In this document: in pieces, positions 35,723-44,422 of the stretch
How the letters are laid out: each line of letters opens with the position of its first letter
How positions within the stretch are numbered: the stretch's first letter is position 1
DNA from: Noviherbaspirillum aerium
GTDB lineage: Bacteria; Pseudomonadota; Gammaproteobacteria; Burkholderiales; Burkholderiaceae_D
Assembly: GCF_008929045.1 (NCBI RefSeq)
Contig: NZ_VFAH01000026.1
Location: 1-64,000, forward strand
Length of the DNA: 64,000 bases
Direction: 5' to 3'
The notes under the pieces: model-generated
Seen by the model: the letters and a program-made list of their open reading frames with translations, nothing else
Database searches by the model: none
Told to the model about the DNA's origin: nothing
Translations under genes and position numbers: made by a program

Positions 35723-37399
35723 ATGGAAAACAACTATCAGACACTTGAACTGCAATACCGCGCGCCCCGCCGTGCCGGCGGCGATGCCGATCCGATCCAT
35801 CCGGTCATTGTCGTCGGCGCCGGCCCGGTCGGCCTGTCGGCCGCGATCGATCTGGCACACCAGGGCGTGCGCACGATCCTGCTGGATGATGACAACAAGC
35901 TGTCCGTCGGCTCGCGCGCAATCTGCTTTGCCAAGCGCACGCTTGAAATATTCGATCGCCTCGGCTGCGGCGACCGCATCGTCGACAAGGGCGTCAGCTG
36001 GAACCTGGGCAAGGTCTTCTTCAAGGACCAGCCCGTCTACAGCTTCAATCTGCTGCCCGAGCAGGGCCACCGCCGGCCGGCATTCATCAACTTGCAGCAG
36101 TACTACGTCGAAGGTTATCTCTACGAGCAGGCGCAGCAGGAAGAGAACCTCGACCTGCGCTGGAAGAGCAAGGTGATTGCAATGGAACAGCGCGAGGATT
36201 GCACCATGCTCACCGTCGAAACGCCGGACGGTACCTATACCTTGCGGGCGGCGTACGTGATTGCTGCCGACGGCAGCCGCAGCACGATGCGCAAGCTGAT
36301 GGGACTGGAGAGCAAGGGTCAGGTATTCAAGGACCGCTTCCTGATCGCCGACATCAAGGTGACCGCCGATTTTCCGGCCGAGCGCTGGTTCTGGTTCGAT
36401 CCGCCGTTCCATCCGAACCAGTCGGTGCTGCTGCACAAGCAGCCGGACAATGTCTGGCGCATCGATTTCCAGCTTGGCTGGGATGCCGACCCCGTGGCGG
36501 AGAAGACGCCGGAACGGGTTATCCCGCGGGTCCAGGCCCTGCTGGGCAAGGATGTGGAATTCGAGCTGGAGTGGGTAAGCATCTATACCTTCTCCTGCCT
36601 GCGCATGGACAAGTTCCGTCACGGCCGGGTGCTGTTCGCGGGCGATGCGGCGCACGGCGTATCGCCGTTCGGCGCGCGCGGCGCCAACAGCGGCGTGCAG
36701 GACGTCGACAATCTGGTGTGGAAACTGAAGCTGGTGCTCGATGGCAGGGCGCCCGACGCATTGCTCGATACCTATGGCAGCGAACGCGAACAGGCCGCCG
36801 ATGAAAACATCCTGAACTCGACCCGCGCCACCGATTTCATCACGCCGAAGAGCAAGATCAGCCGCGTGTTCCGCGATGCCGTACTCTCCCTGTCGAAAGA
36901 GCATGCGTTTGCAAGAAGGATCGTCAACAGCGGCCGGCTGTCGCTGCCCACGACCTACAGCGGTACCCGCTTGAGCACCGCGGATGCCGACAGCTTCGCC
37001 GGTGCGATGACGCCGGGCGCCCCCTGCGCCGATGCGCCGCTGCGAATGAAGGATCGCGACGAATGGCTGCTGGCGCTGCTTGGGAACGAGTTCAACGGCT
37101 TGTTCTTCACCGGAGACGGACAGGTTCCGGCGAAGCTTGCGGACGGGCTGCAGTCATTGGCGCAGATGCGCATTCCGGTCAAGACCATCGTCGTCGCGCC
37201 GGCCGATGCGCAATTGCCGCAGATCGACGGGTTGACGATGGTTCATGATGTCGATGGCTTGATGAAGGAGCGCTACGACGCAACGCCGGGAACGTTCTAC
37301 CTGCTGCGTCCCGACCAGCACGTCTGCGCGCGCTGGCGCCATCTCGATGCCGATGCGGTGCGCGCCGCCGTGCTCCATGCCACATGCAACGCTGAATGA
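35723..37399 (+). CDS. FAD-dependent aromatic-type monooxygenase (MhpA/PheA class)
   Basis: The product has 558 residues. The N-terminal FAD motif is VIVVGAGPVGLSAAIDLAHQ at about residues 27-46, followed by LLDDDNKLSVGSRAICFAKR. The second FAD motif is GRVLFAGDAAHGVSPFGARG near residue 305. A C-terminal thioredoxin-like region (LRPDQHVCARWRHLDADAVR) follows. Proteins of this class hydroxylate phenolic rings with NAD(P)H and O2, as in 3-(3-hydroxyphenyl)propionate degradation. It is followed immediately by its usual DUF2783 neighbour. Confidence 0.92.
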   Translation: MENNYQTLELQYRAPRRAGGDADPIHPVIVVGAGPVGLSAAIDLAHQGVRTILLDDDNKLSVGSRAICFAKRTLEIFDRLGCGDRIVDKGVSWNLGKVFFKDQPVYSFNLLPEQGHRRPAFINLQQYYVEGYLYEQAQQEENLDLRWKSKVIAMEQREDCTMLTVETPDGTYTLRAAYVIAADGSRSTMRKLMGLESKGQVFKDRFLIADIKVTADFPAERWFWFDPPFHPNQSVLLHKQPDNVWRIDFQLGWDADPVAEKTPERVIPRVQALLGKDVEFELEWVSIYTFSCLRMDKFRHGRVLFAGDAAHGVSPFGARGANSGVQDVDNLVWKLKLVLDGRAPDALLDTYGSEREQAADENILNSTRATDFITPKSKISRVFRDAVLSLSKEHAFARRIVNSGRLSLPTTYSGTRLSTADADSFAGAMTPGAPCADAPLRMKDRDEWLLALLGNEFNGLFFTGDGQVPAKLADGLQSLAQMRIPVKTIVVAPADAQLPQIDGLTMVHDVDGLMKERYDATPGTFYLLRPDQHVCARWRHLDADAVRAAVLHATCNAE

Positions 37400-37402
37400 G
37401 GA

Positions 37403-37606
37403 ATGATGATGGCCATGCAATTGAACACCGAACCCAACCTGTCACATACCGACGACTTCTATCAGGCATTGATTGACATGCACCAGGGCTTGAGCGAAGA
37501 GCAAAGTCATGCCGTCAATGCAAGGCTGATTCTGCTCCTGGCCAACCATATCGGGGATCTGACGGTACTCAGGCAGGCGATGCAGATCGCCAGCGCATCC
37601 GATTGA
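37403..37606 (+). CDS. DUF2783 small protein
   Basis: The product has up to 67 residues, with several candidate ATG codons (37403, 37406, 37409, 37415) after GAGGAATG. The sequence TDDFYQALIDMHQGLSEEQS, then NARLILLLANHIGDLTVLRQ, matches the DUF2783 family as I recall it. These proteins commonly follow FAD-dependent ring hydroxylase genes; role unknown. It begins four bases after the monooxygenase stop, so the two are cotranscribed. Confidence 0.8.
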   Translation: MMMAMQLNTEPNLSHTDDFYQALIDMHQGLSEEQSHAVNARLILLLANHIGDLTVLRQAMQIASASD

Positions 37607-37646
37607 TTCGGCCCGGAAAATGGATCGGTTTCCGGGTCATTGATCT

Positions 37647-37687
37647 CCCCTCTACCTCTGGAAAAGGGCCGGGGTGCGAGGGGAGCA
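37647..37687. repeat. Degenerate REP-like intergenic repeat
   Basis: CTCCCCTCTACCTCTGG and AAGGGCCGGGGTGCGAGGGGAG form an imperfect hairpin. Its arms match the CTCCCCTCT and CCCCGGCCC elements around the hairpin at 354-404. It lies downstream of the DUF2783 gene. Confidence 0.55.
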
Positions 37688-37852
37688 GGCCTAACCTATT
37701 CTCGGGCCGAATTTATAGAGGATTGCAAGCAAAGCCCGCGGGGCCGCGAAGCCGGCATCAGGGTCGATTGAACAGCGCGCCACGCGCTATCCACTCCCGC
37801 TCTCCCGAGCGGCTGATGACCTCCGCCTCGCCGGCCACATCCAGTGCCTCGC

Positions 37853-38113
37853 TCAGATGGCGACATCGAGCTGGCCGAACTGGGCGGGATTCACGTTGAT
37901 TTTCGGTATGGCGAAGTTGGGGCCGATGGAGCCGACGTTGTTCAGCGTATTGACTTCAACGTTCTGCAACTGCGTCAGATTCTGGGTGACGCCGACGTTG
38001 ACGTTGGCGATGGGGCCCAGGCCTGCAAGCCATGAATTTCCGCCGCGCACCGCAGCCATGCTGGCGTGGTCAAGGTCGTTGTCTCTGGCGAGGTCGCTGA
38101 TCTGGATGGACAT
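37853..38113 (-). CDS. Small VRGG-leader peptide, paralogue 1 (unrecognised)
   Basis: The product has 86 residues with a strong ribosome site (CAGGAGCATTTC). Residues 1-25 look like a double-glycine-type leader: SIQISDLARDNDLDHASMAA then VRGG. The remainder is rich in Asn, Val and Gly (ANVNVGVTQNLTQLQNVEVN) and ends with KINVNPAQFGQLDV. The KxNVNPxQxG motif recurs in the gene upstream (38201-38485). No hydrophobic signal peptide. If the leader is real, export by a C39-peptidase ABC transporter is expected; none is in the window. Function unknown. Confidence 0.75.
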   Translation of the reverse strand: MSIQISDLARDNDLDHASMAAVRGGNSWLAGLGPIANVNVGVTQNLTQLQNVEVNTLNNVGSIGPNFAIPKINVNPAQFGQLDVAI

Positions 38114-38200
38114 GAAATGCTCCTGGATGATGAATGGATGCCTGCTATCTGTCGCGCTGCGCGGTGCGGCGGAGGACGGGCCTCTGCCGGTGCGCCATGC

Positions 38201-38485
38201 TTACGACATGAAGTTGATGGTGTTCTTGCCGGTCTGAGTCGGATTGACATTGGACTTGATGCCGGAAGCGAAGGCCACGTTGTTGCCGTTGTTGACCAGG
38301 GTGTTCTGGCTCTGGCCCATTGCCTGCTCGGCGCCGAAGTGGATTTCGCTCTTGGAGGCGCTGAACAGCGGACCGGCGAACAGGGCGGGGAAGCGGACGG
38401 CGCCGTGGCCGCCGCGAACGGAAGTCATGGATTTGGCATCGAGTTCGGAAGTGACGGACAGGTCCTTGATGGTCAGTGCTTTCAT
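38201..38485 (-). CDS. Small VRGG-leader peptide, paralogue 2 (unrecognised)
   Basis: The product has 94 residues from ATG 38485, with TTGGAGAACC upstream; the open frame to 38890 is not used. Residues 1-26 are leader-like: MKALTIKDLSVTSELDAKSM then TSVRGG. The core is Asn/Gly/Ser-rich, with QSQNTLVNNGNNVAFASG then KSNVNPTQTGKNTINF. It shares the (E/D)LDxxSMxxVRGG leader end and the KxNVNPxQxG tail with the peptide encoded 87 bases downstream, so the two are paralogues in one operon. Confidence 0.78.
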   Translation of the reverse strand: MKALTIKDLSVTSELDAKSMTSVRGGHGAVRFPALFAGPLFSASKSEIHFGAEQAMGQSQNTLVNNGNNVAFASGIKSNVNPTQTGKNTINFMS

Positions 38486-38869
38486 GATGGTTCTCCAAAA
38501 GAGTGATGGGGTAAATGGATTGCTTCGTTGGGTGGAGGGCGCTTCGTCGCGCTTGAAGGAGATATAGCAGGGGCCGTGCCAGCGGCGCAGTCGTCGAGGA
38601 GAAATCGCCGCAAAGGCTTGGTAGATAAGGGCGTTGCGCGATTCGTCGACATGCGTTGCCGGCGTTGCCGAGAATTGCCGCAGATGGAATGACGGCTGCG
38701 ATCCAACACCTGGCAGTTGGATTGCCGCTGCATGTGAGGATAAAAGCGACACTTGGTGGCGCTGACCGGGATTCGCATTCGCCTTGAGGCCGCTCAATGC
38801 GGCTTCCTCCATTTGAACAAGCATAGGACCGGACCAGACAAGCTTTTCACGAGCGAGACGGAGGTAACC
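38486..38869. other. Divergent intergenic region
   Basis: These 384 bases separate the - strand VRGG peptide operon from the + strand DUF4242 gene. No gene, repeat or clear sigma-70 promoter was recognised. Both promoters must lie here. Confidence 0.5.
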
Positions 38870-39142
38870 ATGACGACCTATGCGGTACAAAGAAACCTGA
38901 GCGGCATCAGCATGGAACAGCTTGCCGCTGCGCAGGCCGCGGCGATCGAGGCAAGCAGGCGGGCCACGGAAAGCGGCACGCCGGTGACTTACCTGCGCAG
39001 CAATTTCTATCCCGCGGATCAGCGTTGCACATGCCTGTTCGATGCGCAGGACAGGGAAGCGGTCGAGGGCGTCAACAGGGCGGCGTCACTGCCCTTCGAC
39101 AAGGTGGAGGAAGTACTGGACTTGCCCAATCCGGGAAGCTGA
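38870..39142 (+). CDS. DUF4242 (SCO4226-like nickel-binding) protein
   Basis: The product has 90 residues from ATG 38870, with CGGAGGTAACC upstream. The ferredoxin-like DUF4242 pattern is visible: TTYAVQRNLSGISMEQLAAA, then TYLRSNFYPADQRCTCLFDA and FDKVEEVLDLPNP. Family members bind metal in vitro (SCO4226 binds nickel) but their role is unclear. Divergent from the VRGG peptide operon. Confidence 0.82.
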   Translation: MTTYAVQRNLSGISMEQLAAAQAAAIEASRRATESGTPVTYLRSNFYPADQRCTCLFDAQDREAVEGVNRAASLPFDKVEEVLDLPNPGS

Positions 39143-39360
39143 GGAGAGCTTGCCGCAATCCCGGGCTTCCTGCATGGACGGATGAAAAGGAAGCAGGGGC
39201 AATGCGCGGCCTGCCGCTGCCGCTACTCATTTCGCCGCCATCGTCTTCATGTGCGGCGCAAGGACTGTGCTGATCATTGCATGAGCAAGTCGCCGCCGAG
39301 TTCGCATTCTTCATGCGGGAAGGGCGCGGTCCTTATCGTTGCTTCTTTGCCGTCATCACC
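39143..39360. other. Gene-free stretch after DUF4242 gene
   Basis: No supported coding sequence. Open frames across it lack ribosome sites and family resemblance. The terminator of the lipoprotein gene follows at 39361-39405. Confidence 0.5.
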
Positions 39361-39405
39361 TAAAAAGGCCCAATACCCGTCCAATACCTGCTACGGGTAT
39401 TGGGC
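39361..39405 (-). terminator. Rho-independent terminator of small lipoprotein gene
   Basis: GCCCAATACCCGT (39368-39380) and ACGGGTATTGGGC (39393-39405) form a perfect 13-bp stem with a 12-base loop. On the - strand the stem is followed by C and then TTTTT (complement of 39362-39366). It is placed 82 bases after the lipoprotein stop. Confidence 0.85.
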
Positions 39406-39486
39406 AATCCACCTGAGGCAGGTGGAGGAGACAACGGGAGACAACGGTGAACCGGTTAAAGGGCGGACAGATCGAACCCTGTCCCA

Positions 39487-39696
39487 TCAGCCCCCATGAT
39501 ATAAATTGAGCTGGCCTGTGCGCGGATTGATCACGGAATTATTGATGCTGTTCCAGTTGTTCCGGTCTTCCATCCCGTAGCTGCCGGTGCTGCCGGAAAA
39601 ATGACTCATTCCGGAACCTCCGGAAGACATGGCGCCCATACCTGAACAGCCGGTGGCGGAAACGACGAGCAAGCTTATTATTACAAACGTTCTCAT
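39487..39696 (-). CDS. Small lipoprotein
   Basis: The product has 69 residues from ATG 39696, with a strong CAGGAGATTGCA ribosome site. The type II signal peptide MRTFVIISLLVVSATGC ends in lipobox SATGC with Cys17 as the lipidated residue. The mature part is Gly/Ser-rich (SSGGSGMSHFSGSTGSYG) and ends in NSVINPRTGQLNLYHGG. It has its own terminator. No family is recognised. Confidence 0.82.
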   Translation of the reverse strand: MRTFVIISLLVVSATGCSGMGAMSSGGSGMSHFSGSTGSYGMEDRNNWNSINNSVINPRTGQLNLYHGG

Positions 39697-40770
39697 TGCA
39701 ATCTCCTGATGACGGGAAAGCCCCCCTGCACGACTTGTACCAATCCCGCGTTATCCCATGCTCGACAAGACCAATCGGTCTTTTTTTCGATCGAAGCGCC
39801 GATGCGCGTTGTCGGGAATCCATGGCGAGGCTATGGATAAAGAGCGCAACGCGGCCAGGCACAAGAGACGCGGTCTCACGGCATGCGATGACTTGGATTC
39901 GTCTTATGTGCGGCGCACGATCAAATGGAAGGCGTAGGCTCACCATAGATCGCCTGCCGAAGAATGCAAGTGTTTCGCATCCCTGTTTTTCATGCCGATA
40001 TGAGATAGAACAGTGTTGGTTCGGAATACCGCGTGCGGGCGGCGCAATTGTTTCCAGTTGAACCGAAGGTGCATGCGCATTTACATGCACATGCGGCACG
40101 ACGGGCCATATCAATTAAGTTAAATCTGATTTAACTCATTCTTCTGGCTGGGGCCACTTGCATATCGGATGTTGTGGAGCACACTGGAGATGCTCTGCGG
40201 ATGGGCTGCATGATTGTTGATCAGCGGGTTCTCCGGACCGGGCTGCCATTCCCCCGCAGTGTTTTCGCAGTGCCATGTTGGCGAGCGCATCCGGACAGGA
40301 TAAGCAAGGCGCTGGCCAGGCATTTGCAGTCGCCGGCTCTTCTCCATGGCTGCCTTCGCTGCCATGCTCCTTTTCGGGAGAAGACTCCGATTGCCATGTC
40401 GATTTGCATGTTGCGATTAGAGCGTCTGTCAACATGCCGCGTGCGCGTTGCACCTCCCTGCCGCATGTGCATACCGTTTTCGTCGGCACGCCTTGCATAG
40501 GCTGATTGATGGACGCTCTTCATGTTGTATTCCAGCGGCTGGCTGGAAGCGGAGAGCCTGTATCGGGCTCCTTGGCATGGATTTAACAAAAGCGGATCCG
40601 GCTCGGATAATTCGGGCCGAACGATTGGCGCGGTGCGCCGATCTCGCGCCTGCCCGTCGCTCCTTTATCGGCGTTAACGCTGACGGGTATAGGCGCATTT
40701 ATCCATCGGCGGTTCAAGCAGCAAGACGTTCTTCCTGTCGAACGCGCCACTGATCAGGAGAATCAGATTG
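39697..40770. other. Gene-free, lower-GC stretch of about 1.1 kb
   Basis: Open frames here (for example 39539-40114 - and 40448-40753 +) are rich in Arg, Cys and His, lack ribosome sites and share no family motif, so none is called. GC content is visibly lower than in flanking genes. It includes a 19-bp palindrome at 40118-40136 and the upstream region of the heme peroxidase gene. Confidence 0.55.
40118..40136. promoter_or_regulatory. 19-bp AT-rich palindrome (operator candidate)
   Basis: AGTTAAATC and GATTTAACT form a perfect 9-bp inverted repeat around a single T. It lies in non-coding DNA between the divergent lipoprotein and peroxidase genes. It looks like a dimeric regulator site rather than a terminator. 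Confidence 0.5.
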
Positions 40771-42390
40771 ATGAAGCGAAAACTCATGCCTTTGCTTGCA
40801 TCGGCAAGCCTGAGTTCGGTGATGGCGCCGATATCGGCGCAGACCGTGCGGGCTCCCTTTCCCGACGAGCCCGCGCAGGCCGGGAACACCTTCACACGCA
40901 TGTTCCCTGATCTGCCTGCGTTTGCAGAACAGAATGACCAGGTGCGGGAAAAGATGCGAATGCTTGCGATGCGGCACGGTATTCTCGATGCCGAGGATAA
41001 CCTGACCGATCCCGTCCGGTCCATCCTCGATCCGGCCGTGTTCAGTCCGCGCAACCGGGACAATCCGAACATGACGGCAGGCGTCACCTTCGTGGGCCAG
41101 TTCCTCGACCACGATCTGACGTTCGACAGGAACTCGCGCCTGAGCGTGGCAAGCGCTCCGGAAGCGACGACGAACTTCCGGACCTCCGCGCTCGACCTCG
41201 ACACGATATACGGCAAGGGACCGCAAGGCTCGCCGGAACTGTACGATGCGGGCGAGCGCCTGATCAAGTTCCGCGTGCAGGCCATCCTCGGCTCGGAGCA
41301 CGCATCGAGGGATGGAACCGTGCGCTATGACATCCCCCGCGATGCTACGGGAGCCGCAGTGATCGGAGATTCCCGCAATGACGAGCATGTCATCATTTCG
41401 CAAATGCATCTGGCCCTGCTGTTGTTCCATAACGCGGTCACCGATCATCTCGCCGCACAAAGGCCCTACGAGGACTGGTCGGCCGAAGCGCTTTTCAACG
41501 AGACGCGCCGCATCGTCACCTGGCACTACCACTGGATCATCCTGCACGAGTATCTGCCGGCGGTCATCGGCCAGGACCGCGTTGATCGGCTGCTTGAAGA
41601 AGGTCCGAGGTACTACAAGCCGGATCATCCGTCCAGGGTTGCGCCCGGTCATGGCGAGCCCGACAAGGCGCGCATCCCGGTCGAGTTCGCGATCGCGGCG
41701 TACCGCTTCGGTCATTCGCAGGTGCGGCCAAGTTACCGCGTCAATTTCGGGCCGGGCGGAGGTGCGCCATTCTTCGCTTTCGTGTTCGATGACACCCAGG
41801 ACCCGAAAGCGGCCGATCCCGAAGACCTGAGGGGAGGCAAGCGCGCTCCGCGCAGGTTCGTCGACTGGCAGACGTTCTTCGATTTCGGAGACGGCAATGT
41901 GCGACCCAACAAGCGCATCGACAGCAAGCTGTCTTCCGTGCTGATGGCCCTGCCCGGTGCGCGCGGGCCCGCGCCGGGGCTGCCGCCCGATGGCGTGCAA
42001 TCGCTGCCGGCGCGGACACTGATCCGCCATGTGGATTTCGGCCTGCCGTCGGGGCAGGCCATCGCGGACAGGATGCACATGCGGGCGCTCGGCGCCGATC
42101 AACTGCAGGAGCTTGCCCATCTGTCCCTGGATAGCCGCCATACCATGGATACCTCCACGCCTTTGTTCTTCTACGTCCTCAAGGAAGCGGAAGTGATGGA
42201 AAACGGCATGCGCCTCGGGCCGGTCGGCGCGCGACTGGTGGGCGAAGTGTTTGTCGGCTTGCTGAAGGCGGACAAGGCTTCCTACCTGAGCATGAAACCG
42301 GACTGGCGGCCGAGCCTGCCTGGCTCGGGGGAGGGAAGTTTCACCATGGCGGATCTGCTCCGGTTCGCCGGCGTGGTGCATGCGGTATGA
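40771..42390 (+). CDS. Animal-type heme peroxidase, probably exported
   Basis: The product has 539 residues from ATG 40771 (AGGAG ten bases upstream; a TTG one codon earlier is ignored). A Sec-type signal is likely: KRKLMPLLASASLSSVMAPI then SAQT. The animal heme peroxidase (PF03098-like) hallmarks are GVTFVGQFLDHDLTFD with the distal His-Asp, DSRNDEHVIISQMHLALLLF, the His-rich helix ETRRIVTWHYHWIILHEYLP, and AAYRFGHSQVRPSY. Such bacterial enzymes oxidise halides or organic donors with hydrogen peroxide outside the cytoplasm. Convergent with the flavin monooxygenase gene. Confidence 0.9.
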   Translation: MKRKLMPLLASASLSSVMAPISAQTVRAPFPDEPAQAGNTFTRMFPDLPAFAEQNDQVREKMRMLAMRHGILDAEDNLTDPVRSILDPAVFSPRNRDNPNMTAGVTFVGQFLDHDLTFDRNSRLSVASAPEATTNFRTSALDLDTIYGKGPQGSPELYDAGERLIKFRVQAILGSEHASRDGTVRYDIPRDATGAAVIGDSRNDEHVIISQMHLALLLFHNAVTDHLAAQRPYEDWSAEALFNETRRIVTWHYHWIILHEYLPAVIGQDRVDRLLEEGPRYYKPDHPSRVAPGHGEPDKARIPVEFAIAAYRFGHSQVRPSYRVNFGPGGGAPFFAFVFDDTQDPKAADPEDLRGGKRAPRRFVDWQTFFDFGDGNVRPNKRIDSKLSSVLMALPGARGPAPGLPPDGVQSLPARTLIRHVDFGLPSGQAIADRMHMRALGADQLQELAHLSLDSRHTMDTSTPLFFYVLKEAEVMENGMRLGPVGARLVGEVFVGLLKADKASYLSMKPDWRPSLPGSGEGSFTMADLLRFAGVVHAV

Positions 42391-42416
42391 GCGGACATGG
42401 CTGAATGCGGCGGCGA

Positions 42417-42466
42417 TCCCCGCCGCACAGGCGCGGCGGGGAGTCGAGCGCGGCGGTTCCCGCCGC
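42417..42466. terminator. Two GC hairpins between convergent peroxidase and monooxygenase genes
   Basis: TCCCCGCCGC (42417-42426) pairs with GCGGCGGGGA (42433-42442), and GCGGCGG (42450-42456) with CCGCCGC (42460-42466). Both are perfect stems in the 94-base gap between convergent stops. There is no T tract, so they are probable but unproven bidirectional terminators. Confidence 0.55.
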
Positions 42467-42484
42467 CGTGGTGCCTACGCCGGC

Positions 42485-44278
42485 CTATCGCAGGTGATGC
42501 ACCTCTCCCTTGCCATATACCGGCGTGGGAATCCCTTCCATCCTTGCCTTCAGCTGCAAGGCGAGATAGCGCGAATAATGCCGCGACTGATGCAGGTTCC
42601 CGCCGTGGAACCACATCTGTTCCTGGGCGGTCGGTTTCCACATGTTGCGCAGTTCGCCTTCCCACGGACCGGGGTCCTTCGTCGTATCGGAACCCAGTCC
42701 CCAGCACTTGCCGACCCTGTCGGCCACTTCCTGCGATACCAGCTTCGCGACCCAGCCGTTCATCGAGCCGTAGCCTGTCGCATAGACCAGCAGGTCGGCG
42801 GGCAATTCGGTGCCGTCGGTCAGCTCCACCGAATGCTCCTTGATGCGCCGGATGTTGACGCCGCTCTTGAGCTTGATGCTGCGGTTGGCAATGAGTTCGG
42901 ATGCGCCGACATCGATGTAATAGCCGGAACCGCGGCGCAGGTATTTCATGAACAGGCCGGAGCCGTCGTCGCCGAAATCCAGCATGAAGCCGGCTTCCTC
43001 CAGCCTGCGGTAGAAATCCGCATTGCGCCGTTTCATTTCCTCGTACACGGGAATATGGAAGCGAGGCATGATGCGATAGGGCACCGATGCAAAAATCAGG
43101 TCGGCCTTGTCGGTGGTAATGCCCCTGGCAAGCGCCTCCTCGGAGTAGAGTGGCCCAAGCGCCAGTTCCATCAGCGAATCGGAAGGCGCGATATGGGTCG
43201 ACGAGCGCTGGATCATCGTGACGTCCGCGCCGTTCTCCCAGAGGTCGGCGCAGATGTCATGCGCCGAGTTGTTGGAGCCGAGCACCACCGCCTTCTTGCC
43301 CTTGAAAGCCTCGCCGCCGGGATGCTTGCTCGAATGGTGCTGCACGCCCTTGAAGCTTTCCATGCCCTCGATCTTCGGCACATTGGGAAAGCCGGATACG
43401 CCCAGCGCGAATACCAGCTGCCTGGGCCGCAGCACGACTTGCCGGCCGTCCCGGCTGACAGTGACTTCCCATTCCTTCTTCTGTTCGTCGAAGCGCGCAT
43501 TGAGCGCTTCGGTCCTGTTCCAGTAATTCAGCTCCATCACCTTGGTGTACATCTCCAGCCAGTCGCCCACCTTGTCCTTCGGCGCGAACACCGGCCAGTC
43601 GTCGGGAAAGGGCAGGTAAGGCATATGGTCATACCAGACCGGGTCATGCAGGCAGAGCGACTTGTAGCGGTTGCGCCAGGAATCGCCGGCGCGCTCATTG
43701 CGTTCGATGATGAGCGTCGGCACGCCGAGCCGCTTGAGCCGCGCACCCAGGCCGATGCCGCCCTGGCCGCCGCCGATGATCACGCAGTAGGGCTGCTTGT
43801 CATAGCCGAGCTCCGCTTCCTCCTGCCGCCGCTTTTCGAGCCACGTCTGGCGGCCGCGCTGCACGCCGTGTTCGGCGCCCTTGATGCGGTTCGCTCCCTT
43901 CTTTTCCTCATGCCCCTTGAGCTCGGCCATGGTGGTGAGCAGTGTCCAGGCGCGTCCGTCCCTGAGCCGGAGATGGCCGCGTCCACGCGCGACCGCGGTG
44001 TCGAAGGTGAGCCAGGCTTCAACCACGCCGTCGGCCTCGGTTGCCTCTTCTTCCAGCTTCCAGTTCGACGGCGCTGCATGCGCGAGCGTGGCGTTGAGCA
44101 TGTCGCGGATGCCATCCCTGCCTTCGACCGTCTTGATGTTCCAGGTAAAGCTGATCAGGTCGCGCCAGTAGCATTCCTCCTGAAACAATGCGGCGGCGGC
44201 TTCCACGTCATGCCGTTTCAGGGCGGCGCCGAAACTTTCCAGCCAGTTGTTCACTTGCAGCGAGGGGGTGTTTTCCAT
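42485..44278 (-). CDS. Flavin-containing / Baeyer-Villiger-type monooxygenase fused to SnoaL-like domain
   Basis: The product has 597 residues. Residues 1-125 form a SnoaL/NTF2-like domain (NNWLESFGAALKRHDVEAAA). The FAD Rossmann motif VIIGGGQGGIGLGARLKRLG follows near residue 166. The FMO fingerprint-like FKGVQHHSSKHP and the second nucleotide site AVVLGSNNSAHDICADLWEN come next, then LLVYATGYGSMNGW. It would insert oxygen into a ketone or oxidise a heteroatom using NAD(P)H. It is preceded by a sigma-54 promoter and by an AcoR-type activator gene on the same strand, so it is probably substrate-induced. Confidence 0.88.
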   Translation of the reverse strand: MENTPSLQVNNWLESFGAALKRHDVEAAAALFQEECYWRDLISFTWNIKTVEGRDGIRDMLNATLAHAAPSNWKLEEEATEADGVVEAWLTFDTAVARGRGHLRLRDGRAWTLLTTMAELKGHEEKKGANRIKGAEHGVQRGRQTWLEKRRQEEAELGYDKQPYCVIIGGGQGGIGLGARLKRLGVPTLIIERNERAGDSWRNRYKSLCLHDPVWYDHMPYLPFPDDWPVFAPKDKVGDWLEMYTKVMELNYWNRTEALNARFDEQKKEWEVTVSRDGRQVVLRPRQLVFALGVSGFPNVPKIEGMESFKGVQHHSSKHPGGEAFKGKKAVVLGSNNSAHDICADLWENGADVTMIQRSSTHIAPSDSLMELALGPLYSEEALARGITTDKADLIFASVPYRIMPRFHIPVYEEMKRRNADFYRRLEEAGFMLDFGDDGSGLFMKYLRRGSGYYIDVGASELIANRSIKLKSGVNIRRIKEHSVELTDGTELPADLLVYATGYGSMNGWVAKLVSQEVADRVGKCWGLGSDTTKDPGPWEGELRNMWKPTAQEQMWFHGGNLHQSRHYSRYLALQLKARMEGIPTPVYGKGEVHHLR

Positions 44279-44422
44279 GGTGTCTCTCTCCGAATTGATG
44301 TTGGCCGGTCATGCAGGCAGGCTGGCGCCGACCCCTTGGCCTTCGAAGGGAGATCGTTCACCTGCGGATCAATGCGCTACTGCTCATGCGCCTGGCCTGC
44401 GTTCGCCGGCAAGGAGTCAATG

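Noticed and set aside
40448-40753. 101-codon open frame on the + strand in the gene-poor stretch
   Set aside because: Arg/Cys-rich, no ribosome site, no family resemblance.
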